Of a stretch of DNA of 64,000 nt, positions 53,534 through 62,664 are shown in pieces. Under the pieces are notes generated by a model. It had not been told where the DNA came from, made no database searches, and was given only the letters and a program-made list of their open reading frames with translations. Every line of letters begins with the position of its first letter. Position 1 is the stretch's first letter. Both the position numbers and the translations under genes were made by a program. Source of the DNA: Sphingobium sp. TKS (GTDB lineage: Bacteria; Pseudomonadota; Alphaproteobacteria; Sphingomonadales; Sphingomonadaceae); NCBI RefSeq assembly GCF_001563265.1, contig NZ_CP005084.1, forward strand, positions 566,001-630,000, in the 5' to 3' direction.

Positions 53534-53899
53534 ATGAGCGAGGTAGAAGTGCCGGATCTGGAACAGGCGATCCGCGACAATTACCGGCTGTGGAACGAGG
53601 GAAAGCGTGACGAACTCGACCGGCTTTTCCGGGCGCTGGGCCCCCAAGGCTTTACGATCGAATATGTCGGATCGCCTGCCGTCGACGGTAGCACCGCTAT
53701 GGCGGAGATGTGGGCGGAATATGGCGGAAAATGCACGACCGAGCCGCTGGAGGTGATTGTCAACGGATCGGAGGGCGCGGCCTATGTAGCCAATCGCCTG
53801 CAAACCAAGGATGGCATTGTGACGCTGCCGAGCCTCGAAACCTACAAGGTCGCCGATGGCCGGCTGACGATCCGCTATTTTCATCGGACCGCTCATTAA
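53534..53899 (+). CDS. NTF2-like/SnoaL-like small protein
   Basis: This 121-residue protein has a helical start EQAIRDNYRLWNEGKRDELDRLFRALGPQGFTIEYVG and a middle MAEMWAEYGGKCTTEPLEVIVNGSEGAAYVANRL, as expected for the NTF2/SnoaL cone fold (hydroxyacyl isomerases, cyclases, dehydratases). GGAGG is 8 bp before ATG 53534. It is divergent from the P450 and convergent with an SDR. Function not assigned; in steroid and terpenoid pathways such proteins are isomerases or dehydratases. Confidence 0.82.
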   Translation: MSEVEVPDLEQAIRDNYRLWNEGKRDELDRLFRALGPQGFTIEYVGSPAVDGSTAMAEMWAEYGGKCTTEPLEVIVNGSEGAAYVANRLQTKDGIVTLPSLETYKVADGRLTIRYFHRTAH

Positions 53900-53934
53900 C
53901 CCCCTGAGAACCGAAGTGCAGGCGTTGGACACAG

Positions 53935-54735
53935 CTAGTCCTTCGCCTGCATGAAGGCCAGCAAATCGGCATAATGGGGCTGGTGGACAAGGCCGCCGCC
54001 AGAAATGGATATATTCTCACCCGTGATGTAGCGCGCCTCGTCCGAAGCAAGAAAGGCGACCAACGCGGCGATATCATCGGGCGTACCGAATTCGGGCGTC
54101 AATATATGCCGCTGAATAATCTCCTTCAGGCCCGGCACGGTTTTTTCGAGGGCTTCAGTCAGCACCACGCCCGGCGCGATGCTGTTGCAGCGGATATTCT
54201 GCCGCCCATGCTGGGTCGCCACATATTTGGTGAGGCCGATGATCGCCGCCTTGGACGAACCATAGGCAATGCGCGCAAGATCCCCGGCGGTGCCCGAATT
54301 GGACGCGGTATTGATGATCGAACCGCCACCACCGGCGACCATATGCGGGATCGCATATTTGCATCCCAGCAAATAGCCGGTGAGATTGACGTCGAGAATC
54401 TCGCGCCAGATCCCGATCGGAATGTCGACGGCGGTGGTGTCCTGCGGACTTTTGTCCGGATCGGTCATCGCCGCATTATTATGTAATATGTCGAGCCTGC
54501 CGAAATGGTCGACGGCGCGATCAACCATCGCCTTTACCGACTGCGGATCGGCGGCATCGAACTGGACCGCCAGCGCCTTGTCCCCCAACGGGGCGGCCGC
54601 ACGGACGGCCGCCTCCTCGAACAGATCGGCGATTACGACGCGAGCCCCCTCCGCAACGAGGCGCCGCGCGACGGCGGCACCGATACCACCGCCGCCGCCG
54701 GTGACGATCGCCACCCTGTCTACCAACCTCATCAT
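53935..54735 (-). CDS. SDR family oxidoreductase
   Basis: This classical SDR (266 residues) has VAIVTGGGGGIGAAVARRL with a five-Gly cofactor loop, VVIADLFEEAA (NAD-type acidic end), LHNNAAMTDP, Ser in NTASNSGTAG, IAYGSSKAAIIGLTKYVA (Tyr/Lys) and YITGENISISGGGLVHQP. It starts at ATGATG 54735. It lies downstream of the TonB receptor at 54.8 kb on the same strand (78-bp gap) and may be cotranscribed. A likely partner for alcohols produced by the P450s. Confidence 0.93.
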   Translation of the reverse strand: MMRLVDRVAIVTGGGGGIGAAVARRLVAEGARVVIADLFEEAAVRAAAPLGDKALAVQFDAADPQSVKAMVDRAVDHFGRLDILHNNAAMTDPDKSPQDTTAVDIPIGIWREILDVNLTGYLLGCKYAIPHMVAGGGGSIINTASNSGTAGDLARIAYGSSKAAIIGLTKYVATQHGRQNIRCNSIAPGVVLTEALEKTVPGLKEIIQRHILTPEFGTPDDIAALVAFLASDEARYITGENISISGGGLVHQPHYADLLAFMQAKD

Positions 54736-54813
54736 CTTTCAAGTTCCCCGGTCATGGGCTGGCGGGAAAAAGCCGTACTGGCCATAGCTTCTCCCGCCAT
54801 CCGCGTTATCCGA

Positions 54814-57207
54814 TCAGAATTTAAACGTCGTTTCCACGCCATAGGTGGCCGGCTGACCAACATAGGCGGCTGTGATGCCCAATGTCCGATAGAGATCGGG
54901 GAAGCGCCGCAGCAGATACTTCTTGTTCGTGATGTTGCGACCATAGACGGCGATTTCAACATTGGGATTTTCAAGCTGGAAAGCGATACGGCCGTTGAAA
55001 ATGCCATAGCCGGGCACACGACCAAAGCGGTTTTCCGTATCATAGGCGGCCTTGGTCGCAGCCGACGCCTGGTCCGCCGCCCTGACGGCATCGAAATGCT
55101 GAGCGCCGACATAGGAATAGGCGCCGGTGACAGCAAGCGTGCCCGCTCCCAACGGAATTTTCTGCGTGGCGCTGATATTGAGCTGCTTCTTGGGCAATTG
55201 CAGCAGCGGCAAACCACTCAGATCGACGACGCAGCCATTGACGACCCCAGCGCCGTTCGTGCAGCCGCTGCCAGCCACCACCTGAATTTCGCTGAAGCTA
55301 CCCTTCACATATTTACCGTTTTGCAGCGAACCGTTGACGCTGAGCGTCATGCCTTCCCACGGCACAGCCGTGATTTCATTTTCCATGCCCCAGATACGGA
55401 CCTTGCCGTTATTCTGAATATATTGGGTGACGCCGATGCCGGTGACGAAGCTGTTGACGATCGCCTGATTGTCATCCTTCCACGTGTGGAAGACCGCGGT
55501 GTTGAAACGCAGCCGGCGGTCGAAGAGATCGACCTTCAGGCCGGCTTCGACGTCTTTCACCTTTTCGGGGGCGAAGGCGGGCAGCCCCCCTGCCCGCAGG
55601 TTCCAGCCACCGGCCTTGGCCGCGCCACGGGTCGCGAGATAGAGGAAGAGATTGTCGCTGGCCTGCCAGTCGAGACCCAGATTCCAGGCCGGATAATTGA
55701 ACTTGGCATTCTGCGCCTGATTACAGGTGGTGGCCGTAACCGGTTCCGTCGGGGTCACCGTACAGTTGATGCCGGTCGGCGTCCCCGCCACGGCGACATT
55801 ATAGGGTCGGCCATATATCTGCGCATTATGCAGCAGGCTGTCGCGGGTGTCCCAGGTATAGCGGAAACCGCCCACCGCGCGCAGCTTCGGCGTCAATTCA
55901 TAATAGGCCTGGGCAAACAGGCCGAAGGTCTTGTTGGTGACATCGGCGTTCGAATCACGGATGAGTCCGCCGAAAATCTGCGACCGACTGAATTCGTAGC
56001 CGCTCTCCTTGCCCGCATAGGCGCCCGTGATGAAGCTCAGGCTGTCGGTGATATTGCCGGAAAGCTGAAATTCCTGAGAAATATAATAGGAACCAGACCC
56101 CGCGAAGGTCGCCAGCAACGGGACGGCGGTGCCATCCGTGTCGTTCTGACCATAGTTCATCGAGTGGCGATAGCCGGTGATGGACTTGAAGTTCAGGCCG
56201 CCCAATTCAACATTCAGGGTGCCGGAAAAACCGTATACTTCGAGCGTATTAAATGGCCGCACGCCATAGAGTGCCTGCGCCTCTGGAGTCAGCGTACCGA
56301 TGGTGGCCGGGATCGACGTGCCGGTCGTTGTATTGCCCCACCAGTTTTCCTTGGTCAGCAGGCCCGCGGTGAGCCCCGGCTGGAAGGCCGCAGGAACGAT
56401 CGCCGGATTGAAGGCCCAGAGCGCGATCTGCTGACCATGGTTGGACTGGCGGTTCCAGTCGCCCGACAGGGTCAGATCCCAGCCATTGCCCTCATATTTG
56501 AGCTTGCCGCGAACGAACTTGCTGTTGTTGTCGGAAAAGTCGCGCTTGGTGAGAAGATTGTCGCCATAGCCGTCCCGGTCGTTGATCGCCCCGCTCAGAC
56601 GAATCGCCAGGCCTTCCGCAAGCGGCACATTGATATTGGCCTGCGCCCCCAGCGTACTGTAATTGCCAAATTCTGCCTTGAACGCACCGCTGAGCTGGTC
56701 GTTCGGATCGTTGGTAACGATGTTGATGGCACCACCAGTCGTGTTACGGCCGAACAGGGTACCCTGCGGTCCGCGCAGCACTTCCAGCCGCTTGACGTCC
56801 TGAATATCGGTCATGCCCGTCGATGGACGGGGAATGTAAATACCGTCAATGTACGTGGCGACGGCAGGATCGTTGGCGAGGATCGGCTGGAGATTGCCCT
56901 GACCGCGAATGGCGACGAAGACGATACCGTCGCCGCCTGCCGAACCACGACCGATGACAAGGCCCGGAGCGGTGCGCTGAAGATCGACGACATTTTCGAC
57001 CTTGGCGGTCGTCAGCGCTTCGGGCGTAAGCGCGGTGACAGCGATAGGCGTGGTCTGAAGACTTTCCTCGGTACGGCGCGCGGTGACCACGATATCCTGA
57101 ATGCCTTCGCTGGCACCCGATTGCGGCTGCTGCGCATAGGCAGGCTGTGCCATTGCGGCAATCAGCGCGCCTGTGGCGATCGCACCCAAAGTAGCGGTCT
57201 TGCTCAT
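54814..57207 (-). CDS. TonB-dependent outer-membrane receptor
   Basis: This 797-residue receptor has a signal peptide (MSKTATLGAIATGALIAAMAQPAYAQ), a plug starting IQDIVVTARRTEESLQTTPIAVTAL with LEVLRGPQGTLFGRNTTGGAINIV, and a barrel ending in the terminal Phe (YGVETTFKF). It starts at 57207, 5 bp after GGGGAGGG; the longer frame is rejected. It is a paralogue of the receptor at 48.3 kb. It lies 149 bp downstream of an AraC gene on the same strand, which may control it. Confidence 0.95.
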   Translation of the reverse strand: MSKTATLGAIATGALIAAMAQPAYAQQPQSGASEGIQDIVVTARRTEESLQTTPIAVTALTPEALTTAKVENVVDLQRTAPGLVIGRGSAGGDGIVFVAIRGQGNLQPILANDPAVATYIDGIYIPRPSTGMTDIQDVKRLEVLRGPQGTLFGRNTTGGAINIVTNDPNDQLSGAFKAEFGNYSTLGAQANINVPLAEGLAIRLSGAINDRDGYGDNLLTKRDFSDNNSKFVRGKLKYEGNGWDLTLSGDWNRQSNHGQQIALWAFNPAIVPAAFQPGLTAGLLTKENWWGNTTTGTSIPATIGTLTPEAQALYGVRPFNTLEVYGFSGTLNVELGGLNFKSITGYRHSMNYGQNDTDGTAVPLLATFAGSGSYYISQEFQLSGNITDSLSFITGAYAGKESGYEFSRSQIFGGLIRDSNADVTNKTFGLFAQAYYELTPKLRAVGGFRYTWDTRDSLLHNAQIYGRPYNVAVAGTPTGINCTVTPTEPVTATTCNQAQNAKFNYPAWNLGLDWQASDNLFLYLATRGAAKAGGWNLRAGGLPAFAPEKVKDVEAGLKVDLFDRRLRFNTAVFHTWKDDNQAIVNSFVTGIGVTQYIQNNGKVRIWGMENEITAVPWEGMTLSVNGSLQNGKYVKGSFSEIQVVAGSGCTNGAGVVNGCVVDLSGLPLLQLPKKQLNISATQKIPLGAGTLAVTGAYSYVGAQHFDAVRAADQASAATKAAYDTENRFGRVPGYGIFNGRIAFQLENPNVEIAVYGRNITNKKYLLRRFPDLYRTLGITAAYVGQPATYGVETTFKF

Positions 57208-57356
57208 TTTTTCCCTCCCCATCATTTTATTCGGCTTCGATTTGTAAACGCAGAGTGCGTCTAGCTTGGAGATAATGCGCTCCATAGTGGTAGGCTCCTG
57301 TTTGACTGTGCGGCGACAGAATTTGGCCGCCGATCGATATTTTCTTACTTGCCGGG

Positions 57357-58235
57357 TCAATGGACCTGCGGCGGCTGGCAGCGGAAATCCTTGGGCGTCT
57401 GGCCCGTCGCGGCGCGAAAGGCAGCGGAAAAGGCCGAAGTGCTGCTAAAGCCGCAGCGCCAGCTGATTTCCTTGATCCGCGCGCCGTCGTTCCGCAGCAG
57501 TTCCTTGGCCAAAGCGATGCGGCTGCGCGCGACAAATTCACCCAGACTGACGCCGGTTCCGTCCCTGAACACGCGGGCGACATGGCGCACACTCATGTTG
57601 CAGTCGCGCGCAATATCCGCGACGCCAAGGGGAGCGGACAGATTGTCCATCACATAGTCGATGATATTGCGCACCTGCCGCGCACCGCGTGATGTCGTGC
57701 TGCCCAATTCCCGTGGACACATGTGCCGGACGAGTTCGACCGCCAGCCCCATGAGCATCGATTCGACAAGAGTCTGGCTCGCAAAGCCGGGCGCCCGCAA
57801 TTCCGCCGCCAGTCCGGCAAAAAGGCGGCGCATGGAAATATTCTGGACATCGGCGCAGGGGTCCACCCTCTTCAGCGGCTGCTCGCCGTCGAACAGTTCT
57901 TCCAGAAATTCGTCCCCCAGCGCGACACACACCAGATGCCGTTCCTGAAGCGCGGGTTCGCCGACATATTGGCGATGCGGCGGCATGTAGAGAATGTCAC
58001 CCGAAGCGACACGCCGATCGGGTCGGCCCATGCTGACCATGCTGCGTCGCGGTTGACCGTCGAGCGAATAATCCAGATAATGTTTCTCAGGGCTGAAGAC
58101 GCCACTGCTGGGCAAAACCCAATCGAAATGACGCAAATCCACACGGGCATCGCGAACGGTCGCCACCGCTTCGATGTAGAAATTCTTGACCCCGAACCTG
58201 TCCTGGCCGGTCCAATCGCTCTCCGGACGAAACAT
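57357..58235 (-). CDS. AraC family transcriptional regulator
   Basis: This 292-residue protein has a sensing half with VDLRHFDWVLPSSGVFSPEKHYLDYSLDG and the cupin-like turn GDILYMPPHRQY. The double helix-turn-helix lies at about residues 195-290: LGVADIARDCNMSVRHVARVFRDGTGVSLGEFVARSRIALAKELL then CGFSSTSAFSAAFRAATGQTPKDFR. It starts at MFRPESDW with AGAGG 5 bp upstream. It is a paralogue of the AraC at 51.2 kb and sits between a TonB receptor (downstream) and a divergent MFS carrier, the two most likely targets. Confidence 0.92.
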   Translation of the reverse strand: MFRPESDWTGQDRFGVKNFYIEAVATVRDARVDLRHFDWVLPSSGVFSPEKHYLDYSLDGQPRRSMVSMGRPDRRVASGDILYMPPHRQYVGEPALQERHLVCVALGDEFLEELFDGEQPLKRVDPCADVQNISMRRLFAGLAAELRAPGFASQTLVESMLMGLAVELVRHMCPRELGSTTSRGARQVRNIIDYVMDNLSAPLGVADIARDCNMSVRHVARVFRDGTGVSLGEFVARSRIALAKELLRNDGARIKEISWRCGFSSTSAFSAAFRAATGQTPKDFRCQPPQVH

Positions 58236-58444
58236 CGCCACCTCTGCCTGTTTCTCTTCTCTCTGTGCATCAGATAGGCGCAGCACCCACTTTTACTTCT
58301 ATCTTCGGATAGGTGGTCAAGACGCCCAAGGGCGGCACATCCATAAACCGTACTCGACACAATCTGGCCGAGGGCGGCATGGGGAACATATGCTATGCGT
58401 TTCTCACGCACCTCAGCCTGATATCCAAAAACAGGAGGCGCTCA

Positions 58445-58483
58445 ATGTCCATCGCACCGCTCTTGCAGCAGCGGGCGCCATGA
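58445..58483 (+). CDS. Short leader ORF, 12 codons, overlapping the MFS start
   Basis: ATG 58445 follows AGGAGG and encodes MSIAPLLQQRAP. Its TGA stop overlaps the ATG of the MFS gene (ATGA at 58480-58483). The MFS start itself has no SD, so coupling through this leader is a sensible explanation. The alternative is a single-base indel, since the MFS frame is also open upstream. A second leader of this kind is at 36927. Confidence 0.5.
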   Translation: MSIAPLLQQRAP

Positions 58484-59769
58484 GAGCGCTGTCGGAAAAA
58501 CCCGCCGCCGTCAGCCATTATCCCTGGTATGTGCTGGGCATATTGACGCTGGCGCAGACCTGCCATGGCATCGATCGCGCCATCATCGGGCTGGTGCTGG
58601 CGCCGGTCGGGCATGAATTTGCCCTGTCGGATGGACAACTCGGGATATTGGCGGGCTTTGCCTATGGCATATTTTTCGCTCTGGCCGCCCTGCCCTTCGG
58701 CGTAGCGGTCGACAACTGGAACCGTCGCAACCTGATGGCTGCGGCACTCACGCTGTGGAGCGGCGCGACCGCTTTGTGCAGCCTGGCGACCGGATTCTGG
58801 ACATTGCTTGTAGGCCGTGCCGCGGTAGGGACGGCCGAAGCGGGCGGTTCACCGACCGGCATGTCGTTGCTGAGCGACTATTTCGGGGAGGACCGACGCG
58901 CAACCGCTATCGGCATCTGGTATCTGAGTTCGGGTATCGGCCTTGCCATCGCCTTCATCGTGGGCGGTGCGATCGTGCAGAACGCCGGATGGCGCTGGGC
59001 ATTTGTGGCCGCCGGCGTACCGGGACTGGTGCTGGCGCCCCTGCTGCTGCTCACCGTCCGGGAACCATTGCGCGGCGCGCATGACGGGCCGGCCCCGCTG
59101 CAAGGAGAGACGCTGAGGCTGGTGCAGCGTATCCGCCTGCTCGCGGCGCGACCGGGACTGCTTTACTGCATCTTCGCCATCGTCCTGATCGCGGCGGGGA
59201 TTTACGGCATGAGCACATGGCTCACCACTTTCCTGATCCGGGTCCACGGCATGCCCATTGCGCGGGCGGGTTTCCTCATCGCCATTGCCTATGGCGGCCT
59301 CGGCTCCCTGGGCGGATTTCTCGCGGGTTGGGTGATCGACCTCATCAACCGGCGCCGTGGCGGCTTCGATCCGGCAAGGACATCCCTGTTCGGCGCGGTG
59401 ATCCCCTTGCTGACGGCAGTGACCGGCGTCGGCACCGTGCTGTTCCGGGACCTTGATCTGATGCTGGCGCTGCTGATGGCCTGCGGTTTCCTCAGCGCTT
59501 CCTATAACGGCCCGATCTACGCCGTCATCGTGACCATCGCCGGGCCGCGCCTGCGGGGCCTTGCGGTATCTCTGGTGCAATTGGGGGCAAACCTGATCGG
59601 CGTGGGCGCCGGCACTTATCTGATCGGCGCCGTCAGTGACTTTGTCGGGGGGACGGCGGGTGTCGCCTGGGGGATCGGCACCGCCATGCTGTTCACCTTT
59701 GCCGGGGGATTATTGCTGCTGCTGGCGTCCCGCGCGATCCGCCGTGCCCAAAATAGCGGCGAAGCATAA
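58480..59769 (+). CDS. MFS transporter (12 membrane segments)
   Basis: This 429-residue carrier has GIDRAIIGLVLAPVGHEFALSDGQLGILAGFAYGIFFALAALPFGVAVD in helices 1-2, NWNRRNLMAAALTLWSGATALCS, then EAGGSPTGMSLLSDYFGEDRRATAIG in helices 4-5. This is the spinster/ACS-like group also seen at 35.5 and 61.1 kb. The start at 58480 is inferred from the leader overlap; frames upstream in phase have no SD. It is divergent from AraC and ends in a bidirectional terminator. Probable substrate or product carrier. Confidence 0.9.
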   Translation: MRALSEKPAAVSHYPWYVLGILTLAQTCHGIDRAIIGLVLAPVGHEFALSDGQLGILAGFAYGIFFALAALPFGVAVDNWNRRNLMAAALTLWSGATALCSLATGFWTLLVGRAAVGTAEAGGSPTGMSLLSDYFGEDRRATAIGIWYLSSGIGLAIAFIVGGAIVQNAGWRWAFVAAGVPGLVLAPLLLLTVREPLRGAHDGPAPLQGETLRLVQRIRLLAARPGLLYCIFAIVLIAAGIYGMSTWLTTFLIRVHGMPIARAGFLIAIAYGGLGSLGGFLAGWVIDLINRRRGGFDPARTSLFGAVIPLLTAVTGVGTVLFRDLDLMLALLMACGFLSASYNGPIYAVIVTIAGPRLRGLAVSLVQLGANLIGVGAGTYLIGAVSDFVGGTAGVAWGIGTAMLFTFAGGLLLLLASRAIRRAQNSGEA

Positions 59770-59771
59770 GA

Positions 59772-59806
59772 AAAGGGCGGCCTGGTTCTTCGACCAGACC
59801 GCCCTT
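59772..59806. terminator. Bidirectional terminator, MFS / CMD genes
   Basis: A stem of about 14-15 bp (AAAGGGCGGCCTGGT starting 59772, near-complement ending 59806, one mismatch) with loop TCTTCG. A-run and T-run flank it, suiting both directions. It sits between the convergent MFS and carboxymuconolactone-decarboxylase-like genes. Confidence 0.75.
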
Positions 59807-59822
59807 TGTCATGCACGCCCTG

Positions 59823-60218
59823 TCATTTGGACGCGGCGTCGCGCTCCTTGCGCCGTGCCTTGGCGGCTTCGATCCCCCGGAACACGGTGGTCGTGTTGCC
59901 CGCCCCGGCATAGAACAGTATGAAGAGCGGCAGGAAGTCCAACTCCTCATCGGTGAATTCGTTATTGATGAGGGCGCCGTTCATCTGGATCTCGACCAGA
60001 TCGGCGCGTCCCAGCATGGCGGTCGCGCCCAGCACCAGCAGGCGCTTCTCCCGCATCGAGAAGATATCGCTCGCCCACAGATTGGCGAACTGGTTGCCGA
60101 CGATTTCCTGATTGAAGGAAGAGTCGCGATACGGACGGGTCATGTCCGACGATCCCGGTCCGTAGACCTTGTCGAACACTTCAAGTCCCTTCTGCCACTG
60201 CGCTTCGTCGATGCTCAT
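59823..60218 (-). CDS. Carboxymuconolactone decarboxylase family protein
   Basis: This 131-residue all-helical protein has GLEVFDKVYGPGSSDMTRPYRDSSFNQEIVGNQFANLWASDIFSMREKRLLVLGATAMLGR, the typical first half of CMD (PF02627) proteins. The AhpD-type CxxC redox pair is absent, so it is a decarboxylase/lactonase-like rather than peroxidase-type member. ATG overlaps the stop of the upstream reductase (ATGA), giving translational coupling. It is last gene of a three-gene operon with an MFS carrier and a 3-hydroxyisobutyrate-type dehydrogenase. Confidence 0.88.
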   Translation of the reverse strand: MSIDEAQWQKGLEVFDKVYGPGSSDMTRPYRDSSFNQEIVGNQFANLWASDIFSMREKRLLVLGATAMLGRADLVEIQMNGALINNEFTDEELDFLPLFILFYAGAGNTTTVFRGIEAAKARRKERDAASK

Positions 60219-61069
60219 GCCTTTTCTCCCATTACATTTTCAAGGCCGACGACCGCCTGATCGGTCCGGCGTGTCAGTTCGACCAAGGGCAACGCGATGC
60301 CATAGCTGCGCGCCAGATCGATGGCCGCATCCAGATCCTTGACCATCAGCCCGCGCGTATATTCGCGCACTGCCGCTTCCTGTTCGCTGGACGACGGATC
60401 GTCGCGTACCGCCAGCATCAACGGTCCGCCCACGCTGTCGGAGCTGGCGTCGATCACTTGCGCAAGTTGGCGGACATCCACCCCAGCATTGCGACACAAT
60501 ACGGATGCCTCATAGCCGGCGCGCAGGCAGCCAAAGACGATGACGTTACGCGCGATCTTCGCCGCCATGCCCGCGCCGGGGCCGCCCATATGCGCCACCA
60601 GCTTGGCAAAGCCGTCCAGCACCGGGCGCACATTCGCAATGGTCTCATCCGTGCCGCCGACCAGGCAGACGAGGCCGTGTTCGCGGGATTTTGGGCCACC
60701 GGTCACGCCGCAATCGACCAGTTCCACGCCCGCCGCGTCGGTCAGGGCGCGCACGGCGTCCAGATCCTCGATCGAGACGGTCGCCACCAACACCACGACC
60801 ATGCCCGGCCGCGCGCGCGACAAAACCCCGTCGGGGCCTGACAGTACGTCAATCGTCTGCTTTGCGTTGACGACGGCGATGATGACGACGTCGGACTGCG
60901 CGGCCAGTTCCGCCGGACTGGCGACGACGGGCGGCACCCCTTCCAACGTGTCGGCAGCATCGGCACGAATGTCATAGACCGCCGCCAATTGATTTGTCCG
61001 CGCGAGGCATATGGCGACACCCGCGCCGATCTGCCCCAAGCCGATAACTCCTGCTCTTCCCATCCTCAT
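60215..61069 (-). CDS. NAD(P)-dependent oxidoreductase, 3-hydroxyisobutyrate dehydrogenase family
   Basis: This 284-residue reductase has the cofactor motif GVIGLGQIGAGVAICL at residues 8-23, the substrate-site segment VELVDCGVTGGPKSREHG, and catalytic Lys in GAGMAAKIARNVIVFG. It starts at ATG 61069 overlapping the MFS stop (TAATG); AAGGA is just upstream. It is a second member of the family in the right block, clearly divergent from the one at 47.3 kb, so likely acts on a different hydroxy acid. Coupled to MFS and CMD genes. Confidence 0.9.
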   Translation of the reverse strand: MRMGRAGVIGLGQIGAGVAICLARTNQLAAVYDIRADAADTLEGVPPVVASPAELAAQSDVVIIAVVNAKQTIDVLSGPDGVLSRARPGMVVVLVATVSIEDLDAVRALTDAAGVELVDCGVTGGPKSREHGLVCLVGGTDETIANVRPVLDGFAKLVAHMGGPGAGMAAKIARNVIVFGCLRAGYEASVLCRNAGVDVRQLAQVIDASSDSVGGPLMLAVRDDPSSSEQEAAVREYTRGLMVKDLDAAIDLARSYGIALPLVELTRRTDQAVVGLENVMGEKA

Positions 61070-62520
61070 TATCCTTTCCGCCGCCTGTACGCGGTCCTGT
61101 AATCGACAGGCCGGGAGGGTGGCATAGCCAAGACCGACGCGTCATCCCGTTCAGGGCCGCTTGGCCGAACCTCGACAGCTTTCCCGTCCTTCACGACGCA
61201 TTTGCCTCCAGCGGTAGATTTTTTTGCGGCGAGAAGATAGTGGAGAACCGCGATCAAAAGCACGGATGCGGATAGCTGCATGCTCAGTTGCAGACCGCTT
61301 GCCGCAGCCGAGAGACAGGCCGCCGGCGGTGGCCCCCTCCCCGCAGCGAGACAGTCCGCGGCATAATTCCCCTCGTAGAGAAACACGGCCAAACGATCGC
61401 TGAGATAGCCCAGCACCACCGATCCCAATCCCAGCCCGGCCACGGTCTGGCCGAAGGAGTGGAGCGCGGCGGCGGATGCCCGCATGCGCGGTTCGACCAG
61501 CGATTGTGTAATGGTCATGATGGCGGGGGTGAAGGCGTAGAGTAAGGTGGTGGCGACGAAGAGAAAGGCGACCAGCCATCGCCAGTCCGACTGATGAATC
61601 GCGAGCAGATAGAAGGGCAGCGCCAGCCCCACCGCGATCGCGGGCGCCCATCCGCCCCAGCGTATATCACGCCGGATCAGGCGTCCGATCAGATAGCCGC
61701 CGCTGACCTGCCCGACCATTGTCGCCAGACTGAACGAAAGCGCAAACATAAGACCTGCGTGGGCAAGCGGCAGATCGAAGCGGCGGACCAGCAAAGGGAT
61801 CAGGAACAGGTTGGTCCCGAACCCGACCAGCCCTACGAAACCGCTGCCGAAGGTCAGGTGCAGGAAGGCGGGCGAATGGGCGAGCCGCCGCAACACCATG
61901 GCGAAGGGCGGCGTATCCACGCTTTGCCCCGCATCTTTCCGCTCGGGCTCGGGAATCGTCGCGATCAGCAGAAGCGCCAGCAGCAGACCGGGTGCGCCGA
62001 CCGCCACGAGCGCGAGCCGCCAACCGAATGTCTGCGCGACCGCGCCACCAGCGATCGCCGCTATGGCGCCGCCCAGAGGTACCCCTATCGCTATCAGCGA
62101 AAAGACGACCGCGCGGCGACCGGCATCGAACCGGTCGGAAATCATCGAGACGAGCGCCGGTGTGAAGCCCGCTTCTCCGATGCCTACGCCCATGCGGCAC
62201 AGCAAGAGCTGGACATAACTTCCCGCTGCGCCGGAGAGCGCGGTCATCAGCGACCAGAGCATTGTCACCACAGCGATGATCCGTACCCGGCTGTAGCGTT
62301 CGGCCAGCCGCGCCAGCGGAATGCCCAGCACGGCATAGAAGAGCGAGAAGGCCAGCCCGCCGAGCATGCCGAGTTGAAGATCGCTCAGCCGCAGATCGTG
62401 GCGAATCGCCTCGCCGACCACGGCGATGATCGTGCGATCGATGAAGTTGAACATGTAAATCGCGCCCAGAAGCAGCAGAAACCATTGGTCGCGTGCGCCT
62501 GACCCGCCCCTGCCCTTCAT
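61069..62520 (-). CDS. MFS transporter (12 membrane segments)
   Basis: This 483-residue carrier has FIDRTIIAVVGEAIRHDLRLSDLQLGMLGGLAFSLFYAVLGIPLARLAERYSRVRIIA in helices 1-3 and GVGIGEAGFTPALVSMISDRFDAGRRA in helices 4-5. The C-terminal tail after the last helix is charged and unusually long (about 50 residues). Start at MKGRGGS because GGAGAGG is 3 bp upstream; earlier in-frame ATGs (62538, 62559) lack an SD. First gene of the MFS-reductase-CMD operon. Probable importer of the acid handled by the next two enzymes. Confidence 0.9.
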   Translation of the reverse strand: MKGRGGSGARDQWFLLLLGAIYMFNFIDRTIIAVVGEAIRHDLRLSDLQLGMLGGLAFSLFYAVLGIPLARLAERYSRVRIIAVVTMLWSLMTALSGAAGSYVQLLLCRMGVGIGEAGFTPALVSMISDRFDAGRRAVVFSLIAIGVPLGGAIAAIAGGAVAQTFGWRLALVAVGAPGLLLALLLIATIPEPERKDAGQSVDTPPFAMVLRRLAHSPAFLHLTFGSGFVGLVGFGTNLFLIPLLVRRFDLPLAHAGLMFALSFSLATMVGQVSGGYLIGRLIRRDIRWGGWAPAIAVGLALPFYLLAIHQSDWRWLVAFLFVATTLLYAFTPAIMTITQSLVEPRMRASAAALHSFGQTVAGLGLGSVVLGYLSDRLAVFLYEGNYAADCLAAGRGPPPAACLSAAASGLQLSMQLSASVLLIAVLHYLLAAKKSTAGGKCVVKDGKAVEVRPSGPERDDASVLAMPPSRPVDYRTAYRRRKG

Positions 62521-62664
62521 CGCCTCTCCGATTGCCATCCGGCTGCTTTTTTCATGCATGTAAGACAGATAGAACAGATTCTTTTCGATGTGTATTGGTT
62601 TTCTCTTGAAACGATCCTTCGACTGCGCCAACAGGTCGCCATCTTCGACAAAGGATTTCAGCAT

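Noticed and set aside
54505..57264. A 919-codon open frame antisense to the TonB receptor
   Set aside because: It mirrors the receptor codon for codon, as is common in high-GC DNA; it has no start signal, no family motifs and is rich in Arg, Asp and Gly.
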